A stretch of 64,000 nucleotides of DNA from Candidatus Soleaferrea massiliensis AP7 (GCF_000820765.1 NZ_CCYH01000027.1:1-64000); one strand, 5' to 3'; positions 8,586-16,743 are shown, counted from the stretch's first letter. Notes: generated by a model not told the origin, from the letters alone. Numbers and translations: made by a program.

Positions 8586-9197
8586 ATGACCGCAAAGGAT
8601 TGTTTAAAGATACTGCGCACGGTGAAGGATGCCGCCTTCGCCACGGTCGACGGGGAGGGAAGGCCGCAGGTCCGTATCATCGATGTCATGCTCGTCGAGG
8701 ATGAACGGCTTTATTTCTGTACCGCACGGGGAAAGGATTTCTACCGGCAGCTGCTGGATACGGGGTGGACAGCCGTCACCGCCATGAACCATAATTTTCA
8801 GATGGTGCGGCTGAGCGGGCAGGCCGAACAGCTTCGGGAACAAAAGAAATGGATTGACCGTATCTTTGAGGAGAACCCGGTCATGAACGAGGTGTATCCC
8901 GGTCAGAGCCGGTACATACTGGAACCCTTCTGTATTGAAGCCGGACAGCTGGAATTCTTCGATTTGGGGAAAACGCCGATCTATCGGGAGAGCTTTGCGA
9001 TCGGAAACGCCCCAAAGCCTGTCAAAGGGTTCGTTATCACGGAAGACTGCATCGGCTGCGGGACATGCCTGCAAAGCTGTCCGCAGGCATGTATCGAGGC
9101 GGGAAATCCCTATCTCATCCGGCAGGAACACTGCCTGCACTGCGGACTTTGCGTTGAAGCCTGTCCTGCCGGGGCCATTCAGAGAAGGGATGTGTAA
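8586..9197 (+). CDS. Split-barrel flavin-binding domain fused to a 2[4Fe-4S] ferredoxin
   Basis: Putative flavin-dependent redox protein, 203 aa. Residues 1-125 resemble the pyridoxamine-5-phosphate-oxidase-like split barrel (TVKDAAFATVDGEGRPQVR near the start). Residues 148-203 are a bacterial ferredoxin with two cysteine sets: C155, C158, C161 and C165, then C183, C186, C189 and C193, predicting two [4Fe-4S] clusters. AAAGGA at 8573-8578 and the promoter fix the ATG at 8586. The stop is two bases from the next start, so translation is probably coupled to the ABC transporter. The electron acceptor is unknown; it may reductively process a compound that the transporter imports (inference). Confidence 0.85.
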   Translation: MTAKDCLKILRTVKDAAFATVDGEGRPQVRIIDVMLVEDERLYFCTARGKDFYRQLLDTGWTAVTAMNHNFQMVRLSGQAEQLREQKKWIDRIFEENPVMNEVYPGQSRYILEPFCIEAGQLEFFDLGKTPIYRESFAIGNAPKPVKGFVITEDCIGCGTCLQSCPQACIEAGNPYLIRQEHCLHCGLCVEACPAGAIQRRDV

Positions 9198-9199
9198 AA

Positions 9200-10738
9200 A
9201 TGTTACAAGAAATGTGGTCGATGCTCACACAGCGCACCGGATTTTTTCTGAATCTGGCGTGGGAGCATCTGGAAATCTCGCTGCTTGCGATCCTGATCGC
9301 CATTGTTGTCGGCGGGCTTGTCGGCATTTTGATCAGTGAATATCAAAAATCCTCAAAGCCCGCGCTGGGCGTCATCAATTTTCTCTACACGATCCCATCG
9401 ATTTCGATGCTGGGTTTCTTAATCCCGTTTTCAGGAATCGGCAACGCCACCGCGGTCATTGCCCTGACGGTGTACGCCTTGCTGCCGATGGTGCGCAACA
9501 CCCACACGGGCATCACCAACATTGACCCGGCGCTGCTGGAAGCGGCAAAGGGCATGGGAAGCACAAGGCTGCAGATCCTCTTTAAAATCAAGCTTCCGCT
9601 TGCCATGCCGGTCGTGATGTCGGGTATCCGCAACATGGTCACGATGACGATTGCGTTGACGGGTATCGCCTCCTTCATCGGAGCCGGCGGCCTGGGCGTT
9701 GCGATCTATCGGGGTATCACAACGAACAACGCGGCCATGACCATGCTGGGAAGCCTGCTGATAGCGGCGCTTGCGCTGATCATGGATGTGATCCTCGGCT
9801 TCATAGAGAAACGGATGAAGAAACGCTCCGCCAAGTCGAAGCGGACGAACCGGATTCTTGCCGTAGCTGCGGTGGTTCTGTGCGCGGGCGTTGTCGGCGG
9901 CGGCATCCTTGCGTCCCAGAAGAAGGACACCATCCACATTGCGACCAAACCGATGACTGAGCAGTATGTGCTCGGTGAGATGCTCGATATCCTGATTGAG
10001 CAGGACACGGAGCTGGATGTGCAGCTGACACAGGGCGTCGGCGGCGGAACCTCCAACATCCAGCCTGCCATGGAAAAAGGGGAATTTGATCTCTACCCCG
10101 AATATACGGGCACCGGCTGGAATATGGTCCTGAAAAGGGAAGGGCTCTATACAGAGAACCTGTTCGACGAGATGCAGGCCGCATATCAGGACGAGCTGCA
10201 GCTGCAGTGGATTGGCATGTATGGATTCAACAACACCTATGGCCTGGCAGTCCGGCGTGAAATCGCGGAACAGTACGGGCTCAAGACCTATTCCGATTTG
10301 AAAGCGGCCGCGGGTCAGCTCACCTTCGGTGCGGAATATGATTTCTTCGAGCGTGAGGACGGCTATGACGCGCTGTGTGAAACCTATGGCCTGCGCTTCA
10401 AAAACACCGTGGATCTGGATATCGGGCTGAAATATCAGGCCATCAACCAGGGCAAAATCGATGTCATGGTCATCTTTACAACGGATGGACAGCTCAGCGT
10501 GTCCGATGTCGTCGTGTTGGAGGATGACCAGAGCTTCTATCCATCCTACCTGTGCGGAAACGTCATCCGCACCGAGGTGCTGGAGCGGCATCCGGAGCTG
10601 GAGAGCGTTTTCGAAAAGCTGACCGGCATCCTGTCCGACGACGCCATGGCGCAGATCAACTACGAGGTGGAGACGGAGGGGAAGGAACCCAGAGCCGTTG
10701 CGGAAGCCTTTCTGCAAAATGCGGGCTTACTACAGTGA
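9200..10738 (+). CDS. Fused ABC permease and substrate-binding protein, OpuC/EgtU type
   Basis: A 512-aa membrane protein of an importer for quaternary amines or related zwitterions. Residues 1-215 form a permease with about five helices and the EAA-like coupling segment GITNIDPALLEAAKGMG. A further helix (about 220-236) is followed by an extracellular binding domain from about 245 (IATKPMTEQYVLGEMLDIL, then GGGTSNIQPAM, DLYPEYTGTGW and IFTTDGQLS). This fused arrangement is shared by glycine-betaine/carnitine/choline systems and by the ergothioneine importer EgtU; I cannot choose the ligand by eye. It is coupled to the upstream redox gene and to the ATPase gene 11 bases downstream. Confidence 0.88.
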   Translation: MLQEMWSMLTQRTGFFLNLAWEHLEISLLAILIAIVVGGLVGILISEYQKSSKPALGVINFLYTIPSISMLGFLIPFSGIGNATAVIALTVYALLPMVRNTHTGITNIDPALLEAAKGMGSTRLQILFKIKLPLAMPVVMSGIRNMVTMTIALTGIASFIGAGGLGVAIYRGITTNNAAMTMLGSLLIAALALIMDVILGFIEKRMKKRSAKSKRTNRILAVAAVVLCAGVVGGGILASQKKDTIHIATKPMTEQYVLGEMLDILIEQDTELDVQLTQGVGGGTSNIQPAMEKGEFDLYPEYTGTGWNMVLKREGLYTENLFDEMQAAYQDELQLQWIGMYGFNNTYGLAVRREIAEQYGLKTYSDLKAAAGQLTFGAEYDFFEREDGYDALCETYGLRFKNTVDLDIGLKYQAINQGKIDVMVIFTTDGQLSVSDVVVLEDDQSFYPSYLCGNVIRTEVLERHPELESVFEKLTGILSDDAMAQINYEVETEGKEPRAVAEAFLQNAGLLQ

Positions 10739-10749
10739 GGAGGCGCAGC

Positions 10750-11550
10750 ATGAATACTGTGATTGCATTCAAAGATGTCAAAAAGGCATATGGCGACAAG
10801 GTCGTTTTGGAACACTTCAATCTGTCCGTCGAACAGGGGGAGTTTGTCACGATCATCGGCTCGTCCGGCTGCGGGAAGACGACCATCCTGAAGATGATCA
10901 ATGGGCTTATCAAGCCGACCGGCGGCAGCATCCTGCTGCATGGGCAGAACATTGAGGAGAAGGATATGATCCAGCTGCGCAGAAACATCGGCTATGCGAT
11001 TCAGGGCAGCGTGCTGTTTCCGCATATGACCGTGGAACAGAACATTTCCTATGTCCCGAACCTGCTGAACAAGAGAGATAAACAGCGGACCAGGAACGCC
11101 GTCAGCAAATGGATGAAGATTGTCGGCCTGGATGAGGAGCTGAAGGAACGCTATCCGTCCGAGCTGTCCGGCGGGCAGCAGCAGAGGGTAGGCATTGCCA
11201 GATCGCTTGCGGCGTCCCCGGACCTGCTGCTGATGGACGAGCCGTTTGGGGCCGTGGATGAGATCACCCGCGGACAGCTGCAGGTGGAACTGAAACAGAT
11301 CTACGAGAAAACGGGCATCACGGTTCTGTTTGTCACCCACGATATTTCGGAAGCCCTGAAGCTCGGCACAAAGGTGCTGGTCATGGATCATGGCGTGATC
11401 CAGCAGTACGCGCCGCCCGATGTGCTCCTGCATGCTCCGGCGACGGAGTTTGTGAGGCGGCTGGTGGAGAAGGAACGCCGTGTCTGCCGTCTGCCGGAGG
11501 AAAAGCTTTTGGACTGCGCATACAGCGGCGCATCCAGCGCCATAGAATAA
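10750..11550 (+). CDS. ABC transporter ATP-binding protein, OpuCA/EgtV type
   Basis: The 266-aa ATPase that energises the preceding permease. Walker A is GSSGCGKTT (37-45), the signature is LSGGQ (139-143), Walker B is LLLMDEP (159-165) and the switch histidine is H197. The C-terminal extension is short and lacks the two CBS domains present in osmotically regulated OpuCA/OpuA subunits, arguing against simple osmosensing. AGGAGG at 10738-10743 overlaps the upstream stop and fixes the ATG at 10750; the frame is open upstream to 10552, but only as a shadow of the previous gene. It is the last gene of a three-gene operon, followed by a terminator. Confidence 0.92.
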   Translation: MNTVIAFKDVKKAYGDKVVLEHFNLSVEQGEFVTIIGSSGCGKTTILKMINGLIKPTGGSILLHGQNIEEKDMIQLRRNIGYAIQGSVLFPHMTVEQNISYVPNLLNKRDKQRTRNAVSKWMKIVGLDEELKERYPSELSGGQQQRVGIARSLAASPDLLLMDEPFGAVDEITRGQLQVELKQIYEKTGITVLFVTHDISEALKLGTKVLVMDHGVIQQYAPPDVLLHAPATEFVRRLVEKERRVCRLPEEKLLDCAYSGASSAIE

Positions 11551-11572
11551 TGCACCGATGATAGGAAGCAAA

Positions 11573-11613
11573 GGACGGGGACGCCTGAAAGATGGCGATG
11601 CCCGTCCTTTTTT
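11573..11613 (+). terminator. Terminator of the redox/ABC-transporter operon
   Basis: GGACGGG (11573-11579) and CCCGTCC (11601-11607), followed by six T residues. Confidence 0.85.
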
Positions 11614-11801
11614 CTGTTCATGAAACCATATGATGGAACGTTATGCCAAATTAAAACGATGAACACCGTCATAAAGAAGTATACCACCCGTATGCAATCT
11701 GTTTTTATCGTACCGCAGATATTATCCCCATGTGGTCATCTGTCCACAGCATACCAGAGCATTTCGGTCAGCCCGCTTAGAAGTTGGAGCGAGAGAAACA
11801 A
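11614..11801. other. Intergenic stretch, nothing recognised
   Basis: Part of a 480-base gap before the lipoprotein gene. No gene or repeat is evident until the paired operators at 11802-11872. Confidence 0.4.
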
Positions 11802-11872
11802 ATATACTACAGATGTAGAAAAATTAATAAATTATTCAAAAAGGTGTTTACTTTTCTACATCTGTAGTATAT
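11802..11872. promoter_or_regulatory. Pair of BlaI/MecI/CopY-like operators in inverted orientation
   Basis: A perfect 21-base inverted repeat: arms 11802-11822 and 11852-11872. Each arm contains the near-dyad CTACA-N2-TGTAG, matching the TACA-N2-TGTA core recognised by BlaI/MecI and CopY family repressors (established knowledge). The right copy overlaps the spacer and -10 of the lipoprotein promoter; the left copy lies about 50 bases upstream. No BlaI/CopY-type regulator is encoded in this window. Confidence 0.7.
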
Positions 11873-11875
11873 AAT
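11847..11875 (+). promoter_or_regulatory. Promoter of the lipoprotein gene
   Basis: TTTACT (11847-11852), a 17-base spacer and TATAAT (11870-11875). The spacer and -10 are covered by the right-hand operator, which would give steric repression. Confidence 0.7.
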
Positions 11876-12031
11876 AAAATAAAAGGATTTCTCTGTGGGA
11901 AACATCCTTTCATTCAGAATGAAGAAGCGGATTCCAGAATGGAGAACGCTGCTGATTGGTTCAATTTCCTGCCGAGAAGAAACGTTTTGCAATAGTAGAC
12001 CATTCTTTCCATTAAAGAGGAGGCTTTTGAA

Positions 12032-12592
12032 ATGAAAAAGTGTTTCCGTGTTATTCTGGCGTTTGTTTTTATCAGTATGGTACTGACCGGCTGCAGCTCC
12101 AGGCAGAAGGGCGAGCCCATCACCGCAAATGTTTATCGTTTTACACCGTATGCAGATTGGGAAATGGAAACGGAACATCCCGATAATGGAGCGGATTATT
12201 TCGGCATTGTTTTTCTAATAAAACCCAGTGAAGCAGGACTTTGTGTAGCCTATACCGACCGGACAGTTCATACAAATGTTCCGGAGGCGAAAAAGAGAGC
12301 AGAACTGGCGGGACAATCGGTCGGAACAATTTCCTATGAAGATATAGTGAAGGATGAATGTGTAATCGGGGGACGTCAAATGTACCGCGTTGTCATGAAA
12401 TGTATCAATTCAGATCCGGGTTTAGATCTGGATTTAAATCCAAATCCGGCAGAAATGTGGATTCATGTATATTATTTTGATACGGATCATGGTCTTGGCG
12501 AGGTCAGCATCTCTTACAATGCGGATGTCGATTACGATCCGCAAGAAGATCTCAATCAGGTGCTGAATTCATTGGAGTTTCTGGAAGAATAA
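12032..12592 (+). CDS. Putative lipoprotein, unknown function
   Basis: A 186-aa exported protein anchored to the membrane. It has a basic start, a hydrophobic stretch (residues 6-18) and a lipobox LTGC with the lipid-modified cysteine at 21. The mature part contains no motif I recognise; it is acidic, with a repeated DLDLNPNP-like stretch around residues 130-137. The composition is lower in G+C than the flanks, hinting at different ancestry. AGAGGAGG lies before the ATG. The gene is monocistronic and controlled by the inverted operator pair at 11802-11872, so its expression probably answers a cell-wall antibiotic or a metal, depending on the repressor (inference). It is followed by a weak hairpin at 12713. 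Confidence 0.75.
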   Translation: MKKCFRVILAFVFISMVLTGCSSRQKGEPITANVYRFTPYADWEMETEHPDNGADYFGIVFLIKPSEAGLCVAYTDRTVHTNVPEAKKRAELAGQSVGTISYEDIVKDECVIGGRQMYRVVMKCINSDPGLDLDLNPNPAEMWIHVYYFDTDHGLGEVSISYNADVDYDPQEDLNQVLNSLEFLEE

Positions 12593-12708
12593 AGCCGTAT
12601 ACATATGAGTGGACACTGCGCGTTGGTGGGACAGAGCTGTGTATGGACAGAATCATGGCAGCCGAAAGGACGGGAAACCATAGCGGGTCCATATCGAATT
12701 TTATCTGC

Positions 12709-12741
12709 AAAAGCCGCCGCTTAAAAAAGCAGGCGGCTTTT
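12709..12741. terminator. Weak bidirectional hairpin terminator
   Basis: AAAA-GCCGCC (12713-12718), a 13-base loop and GGCGGC-TTTT (12732-12737). Confidence 0.55.
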
Positions 12742-12972
12742 GATGTATTTGCTTATTGTGACAGCTTCGTTCCCAATACAGTACGCATAAAAATCCATGC
12801 ATATGCCGCCTGTAGGCTGAACTGCTGTCATTGATTCCTGCTGGCAGACAGATCCCGCCCCGAAAATACCTGCGGCCATCTTCCAACAAAGTGGTTTAAC
12901 CCGCTTTTCCGCTCACTGATTGCAAAAGGTGCTTATCATGATTTTTTGTCCGAATCATTTTCCAGAAAGCTC
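12742..12972. other. Intergenic stretch upstream of feo, nothing recognised
   Basis: No open frame with a ribosome site and no named RNA element between the hairpin at 12709 and the feo promoter at 12973. Confidence 0.4.
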
Positions 12973-13001
12973 TTGACAAATTGGTTAGACGATGCTAACA
13001 T
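12973..13001 (+). promoter_or_regulatory. feo operon promoter
   Basis: TTGACA (12973-12978), a 17-base spacer and TAACAT (12996-13001). Confidence 0.8.
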
Positions 13002-13060
13002 ATATACGGTTAGGAAAGCCTAACCGTATATATGTCCTTGAAGGTTAGCTTAGACTTACC
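12983..13060. promoter_or_regulatory. DtxR/IdeR-like operators of the feo operon
   Basis: A perfect 14-base inverted repeat, TATATACGGTTAGG (13001-13014) and CCTAACCGTATATA (13019-13032), begins at the end of the -10 box. Its core GGTTAGG-AAAG-CCTAACC resembles the DtxR/IdeR box (TTAGG...CCTAACC). A second dyad GTTAG (12984-12988)/CTAAC (12995-12999) lies inside the promoter spacer, and a partial third (GGTTAG...TTACC, 13043-13060) lies downstream. Iron-dependent repression is the natural reading. No Fur-type box is seen. Confidence 0.7.
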
Positions 13061-13079
13061 GAAAAAGAGAGGGATGAAC

Positions 13080-13292
13080 ATGATGCCATTGACGTTTGCC
13101 AATGTTGGTGAGGAGAACATGATCCGAAAGGTGGGGGGCAATCCCCAAGTTAAAGCACATCTTGAAAACCTCGGCTTTGTGCCGGGGGGAAATGTAACGG
13201 TGATTTCGACCATAGGCGGAAATCTCATTGTCAATGTCAAGGAGTCACGCATTGCCATCAGCAAAGAGATGGCAAAGAAGATCATGGTGTGA
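13080..13292 (+). CDS. feoA: FeoA-like protein (first copy)
   Basis: A 70-aa SH3-like cytoplasmic protein that assists FeoB-dependent ferrous iron import. The core VKAHLENLGFVPGGNVTVISTIGGNLIVNVKE shows the FeoA pattern (leader, LGF turn, glycine-rich loop). The start at 13080 was preferred because GAGAGGG at 13067-13073 is six bases before it; ATGs at 13074 and 13083 are alternatives. It is the first gene of a feoA-feoA-feoB operon; two FeoA copies are common in clostridia. Confidence 0.85.
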   Translation: MMPLTFANVGEENMIRKVGGNPQVKAHLENLGFVPGGNVTVISTIGGNLIVNVKESRIAISKEMAKKIMV

Positions 13293-13329
13293 GAATTGGC
13301 ATAGTATCATAAAGTCAGGAGGCTGCAGT

Positions 13330-13551
13330 ATGAAAACATTGAAAGAAGTAAAGGTTGGAAACACAGTCACGGTCGTGAAGCTCCATGGAGAGGGCGCCGT
13401 CAAGCGCCGCATCATGGATATGGGGCTTACCAAAGGCACTGCCGTTCAGGTGCGGAAGGTGGCTCCGCTGGGAGACCCCGTGGAGGTGACCGTCCGCGGA
13501 TATGAGCTTTCCCTGCGCAAATCGGACGCGGAAATGATCGAAGTGGAGTAG
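13330..13551 (+). CDS. feoA: FeoA-like protein (second copy)
   Basis: A 73-aa FeoA-family protein: MKTLKEVKVGNTVTVVKLHGEGAVKRRIMDMGLTKGTAVQVRK carries the typical GxVKRRxxxMG element and the later GDPVEVTVRGYELSLRK. AGGAGG at 13317-13322 fixes the ATG at 13330. It differs strongly from the first copy, which lacks the RRIMDMG element, so the two are probably not interchangeable. It is followed 77 bases later by feoB, with a palindrome between them. Confidence 0.9.
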   Translation: MKTLKEVKVGNTVTVVKLHGEGAVKRRIMDMGLTKGTAVQVRKVAPLGDPVEVTVRGYELSLRKSDAEMIEVE

Positions 13552-13589
13552 CTTGCACCGCGTAGAAGCTCATTTTTTGGGCTTGTTAG

Positions 13590-13603
13590 TTAGTTATAAC
13601 TAA
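13590..13603. promoter_or_regulatory. Perfect 14-base palindrome before feoB
   Basis: TTAGTTATAACTAA lies 26 bases before the feoB start, inside the operon. The TTAG...CTAA ends resemble the half-sites at the operon head, so an internal iron-dependent control site is possible, though not shown. Confidence 0.45.
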
Positions 13604-13628
13604 TTACATATGGAAAGGAAGAACGGTT

Positions 13629-16046
13629 ATGGAAATTAGAATCGCTCTTGCGGGAAACCCAAACAGCGGCAAAACCACGCTGTTCAACGCGTTAACCGGG
13701 TCTAACCAGTTCGTGGGAAACTGGCCGGGCGTGACGGTGGAGAAGAAAGAGGGAAAGCTGAAAAAGCACGGAGATGTTGTGATTATGGACCTGCCGGGCA
13801 TCTATTCGCTGTCCCCTTACACACTGGAAGAGGTCGTGGCAAGAAACTACCTGATCAATGACCGGCCGGACGCCATCCTGAATGTCATAGACGGTACAAA
13901 TCTGGAACGCAACCTGTATCTGACCACGCAGCTGACCGAGCTGGGCATTCCGGTGGTTGTCGCGGTCAACATGATGGATGTCGTGCGCAGGAACGGCGAC
14001 AAGGTTTATATCGAGGAGCTGTCCCGCCAGCTTGGCTGCAAGGTGGTAGAGATCTCCGCGCTGAAGGGTTTGGGCGTCATGCAGGCGGCTGAAGAAGCTG
14101 TCCGCGCGGCCCAGGGAGAGAAAACCGTGCCGCAGCACAGCTTCAGCGGCGTTGTGGAGCACGCGCTCGCCCACATCGAAGAAGCAGCGGTTCACAACCT
14201 GCCGGCCGAACAGCAGCGCTGGTATGCGGTGAAGATCTTTGAGCGCGATGAAAAGGTGCTCGAGCAGCTGAAGCTCGACAAGACGGTGCTTGCACACATC
14301 GAGCAGGACATCAGGGCCGCGGAAGAGGAGCTGGATGACGATGCGGAGAGCATCATCACCAATGAGCGGTACGTCTACATTGCGTCGATCATCAAGGGCT
14401 GCTATAAGAAAAAGAACCTGGGCAGGCTCTCCGTCTCCGACAAGATCGACAAGGTCGTGACCAACCGTTTCGCGGCGCTTCCGATCTTTGCGGTGGTCAT
14501 GTTCATCGTATATTTTGTATCGGTTACGACGGTCGGCACCTGGGCGACGGACTGGGCCAACGACGGTTTGTTCGGGGACGGCTGGCATCTGTTCGGCATC
14601 GGTTCCTCTGCGTATGAGAAGGCGGCGGAGGAATATGCCGAACCCGGCGCAATCGTCGAGGCGTTTGAAGCGGCGGCGGAGGACGCCGGCATCGAACCCG
14701 ATCAGGCGGCCAGCCTGACCGCCACCGCGCGCCTGTACGACGACGAAGGCAACATAGAGGAAGAGATTCCGGTGGACTTTGCCGCCTATGAACAGGCGGC
14801 TGCGATGGAAGAACCCGATCCGGCTGCGTACGGCGTATGGGTACCAGGCATTCCGGGAATGGTTGAAGACGGGCTGAACGCGATAAACTGCGTTGACTGG
14901 CTCCAAAACCTGATTGTCAACGGCATCATCGCAGGTGTGGGCGCGGTGCTCGGCTTTGTGCCGCAGATGCTGGTGCTGTTTTTGTTCCTCGCATTTCTGG
15001 AGTCCTGCGGATACATGGCCCGTATCGCGTTTGTCATGGACCGCATCTTCCGCAAGTTCGGGCTTTCGGGCAAGTCCTTTATCCCGATGCTGATCGGAAC
15101 CGGCTGTGGTGTTCCGGGCATCATGGCTTCCCGTACAATTGAGAATGACCGCGACCGCAGGATGACCATCATGACGACCACCTTCATCCCCTGCGGCGCG
15201 AAGCTGCCGATCATCGCACTGATCGCCGGCGCGCTGTTCGGCGGCGCGTGGTGGGTCGCTCCAAGCGCCTACTTTGTCGGCATCGCGGCGATCGTCGTCT
15301 CCGGCGTCATGCTGAAAAAAACCAGGATGTTTGCCGGAGAACCGGCTCCGTTTGTCATGGAGCTTCCGGCCTACCATCTGCCGACGGTCATGAATGTTCT
15401 GCGTTCGATGTGGGAGCGCGGCTGGTCCTTTATTAAAAAGGCCGGTACCATCATCCTGCTCGCAACCATTCTGATCTGGTTTACCTCCAGCTTCGGATGG
15501 GAGAACGGCTCGTTCGGCATGGTCGGTATGGACAACAGCATCCTCGCCGCTATCGGCAATGCGATTGCGTGGATCTTCTCGCCGCTTGGCTGGGGCAACT
15601 GGCAGGCGTCCGTGGCGTCGATCACCGGCCTGATTGCAAAGGAGAACGTGGTCGGAACCTTCGGCGTCCTGTTCGGCGGATTCGAAGAGGTCGCGGAAAA
15701 CGGCTGGCAGATCTGGAGCAATATGCGCATGGCGTTTACACCGCTCGCCGCCTACTCATTCCTGGTATTCAACCTGCTGTGCGCGCCCTGCTTTGCCGCC
15801 ATCGGCGCGATCAAGCGTGAGATGAACAGCGCGAAGTGGACGTGGTTTGCGATCCTGTACCAGTGCGGCTTTGCTTACGCGGTTTCCCTGGTGGTGTATC
15901 AGCTGGGCATGCTCTTCACAGGACAGGGCAGTATCATCGGTTCCGTCGCGGCGTTTGCCATCGTTGCGGTGCTCGCATATATGCTGTTCCGACCGTACAA
16001 GGAGTCAGGTGCATTAAAGACAAAGGTCAAGGCGACATCTCATTAA
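13629..16046 (+). CDS. feoB: Ferrous iron transport protein B
   Basis: Membrane GTPase/transporter for Fe(II), 805 aa. The N-terminal G domain shows G1 GNPNSGKT (9-16), G3 DLPG (54-57) and G4 NMMD (114-117). A helical GDI-like segment follows (about 170-270). Membrane helices begin at about 287, with the gate-like repeats VLGFVPQMLVLFLFLAFLE, GTGCGVPG and FIPCGAK. Odd: between the first membrane helix and the DWLQNLIVNG segment there is an acidic, Ala-rich insertion of roughly 80 residues (about 327-409), absent from typical FeoB and predicted to face outside. It is third in the feo operon and followed by a Cys-rich small membrane protein. Confidence 0.96.
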   Translation: MEIRIALAGNPNSGKTTLFNALTGSNQFVGNWPGVTVEKKEGKLKKHGDVVIMDLPGIYSLSPYTLEEVVARNYLINDRPDAILNVIDGTNLERNLYLTTQLTELGIPVVVAVNMMDVVRRNGDKVYIEELSRQLGCKVVEISALKGLGVMQAAEEAVRAAQGEKTVPQHSFSGVVEHALAHIEEAAVHNLPAEQQRWYAVKIFERDEKVLEQLKLDKTVLAHIEQDIRAAEEELDDDAESIITNERYVYIASIIKGCYKKKNLGRLSVSDKIDKVVTNRFAALPIFAVVMFIVYFVSVTTVGTWATDWANDGLFGDGWHLFGIGSSAYEKAAEEYAEPGAIVEAFEAAAEDAGIEPDQAASLTATARLYDDEGNIEEEIPVDFAAYEQAAAMEEPDPAAYGVWVPGIPGMVEDGLNAINCVDWLQNLIVNGIIAGVGAVLGFVPQMLVLFLFLAFLESCGYMARIAFVMDRIFRKFGLSGKSFIPMLIGTGCGVPGIMASRTIENDRDRRMTIMTTTFIPCGAKLPIIALIAGALFGGAWWVAPSAYFVGIAAIVVSGVMLKKTRMFAGEPAPFVMELPAYHLPTVMNVLRSMWERGWSFIKKAGTIILLATILIWFTSSFGWENGSFGMVGMDNSILAAIGNAIAWIFSPLGWGNWQASVASITGLIAKENVVGTFGVLFGGFEEVAENGWQIWSNMRMAFTPLAAYSFLVFNLLCAPCFAAIGAIKREMNSAKWTWFAILYQCGFAYAVSLVVYQLGMLFTGQGSIIGSVAAFAIVAVLAYMLFRPYKESGALKTKVKATSH

Positions 16047-16059
16047 GGAGGGACCTGCC

Positions 16060-16230
16060 ATGTTAAGTTTCTTTGCTTCCTACGGAGGGACGATCATCAT
16101 TGGGGTGGTTCTGGCCGCCATTGTTGCCCTGATTGTCGCAAAGCTGATCAGGGACAGGAGAAAAGGAAAATCATCCTGCGGCTGCGGCTGCGAAAACTGC
16201 CCATCCTCCGGTATGTGCCATAAAAAATAG
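16060..16230 (+). CDS. FeoB-associated Cys-rich membrane protein
   Basis: A 56-aa protein. One membrane helix (about residues 12-30, GTIIIGVVLAAIVALIVAKL) is followed by a basic stretch and the tail SSCGCGCENCPSSGMCHKK with five cysteines (40, 42, 44, 47, 53). This is the signature of the small FeoB-associated family often encoded after feoB. AAGGAGGG just before the ATG at 16060 supports it. The gene begins 13 bases after feoB and is followed by a terminator, closing the feo operon. A role in receiving or buffering iron, or in thiol redox control of FeoB, is often supposed but not proven. Confidence 0.88.
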   Translation: MLSFFASYGGTIIIGVVLAAIVALIVAKLIRDRRKGKSSCGCGCENCPSSGMCHKK

Positions 16231-16258
16231 CTTTCATCCAATCATCTAAATTCTTCTG

Positions 16259-16297
16259 ATCCCGGCATGCGGAAATCAATCCGCATGCCGGGATTTT
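16259..16297 (+). terminator. Terminator of the feo operon
   Basis: CCCGGCATGCGG (16261-16272) and CCGCATGCCGGG (16281-16292), then a T-rich run. Confidence 0.9.
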
Positions 16298-16743
16298 ATT
16301 GTTCCGGAAATCACCCGCTGTGCCGGAGCGGTATCCCTGTATGTTAGGGCTTCAGGCATTGAGTAAAACGAACGAGCATGAAAATGGTTCGCCGCGGCTG
16401 AAAGGATGTCATATAACAACCGTCTCAGCAGTGGCAATGTGTTTGATGCGTGGGACATGTTGTTCCGTACTTCTCAAAATGCGAACCGGTTTTATGCCCC
16501 CTTATAGGAATGCTGTATACCATCCGTTCAACGGTCGATTTGATTGTCCAGCCGGATGATGAGGAGGAAACTCCCGGTGTCCGCGTACAGAGCAAGCCGG
16601 TGGAACAAACCGTACATGGGACGCAGTATATTTCATTTTAACGGTTGTGTTGCATGAGCTTTTCCTGCGTAGTGCCAGCCTTATGAACGCATATCAGCCG
16701 GACAGCCCACAAAAAGTGATAAATGAACTTTTTGTGAATGCTA
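16298..16743. other. Intergenic stretch, no supported gene
   Basis: A 63-codon open frame (16450-16641, ending VRVQSKPVEQTVHGTQYISF) has a protein-like tail but no ribosome site and no recognised homology. It may be a remnant. Nothing else is clear. Confidence 0.35.
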
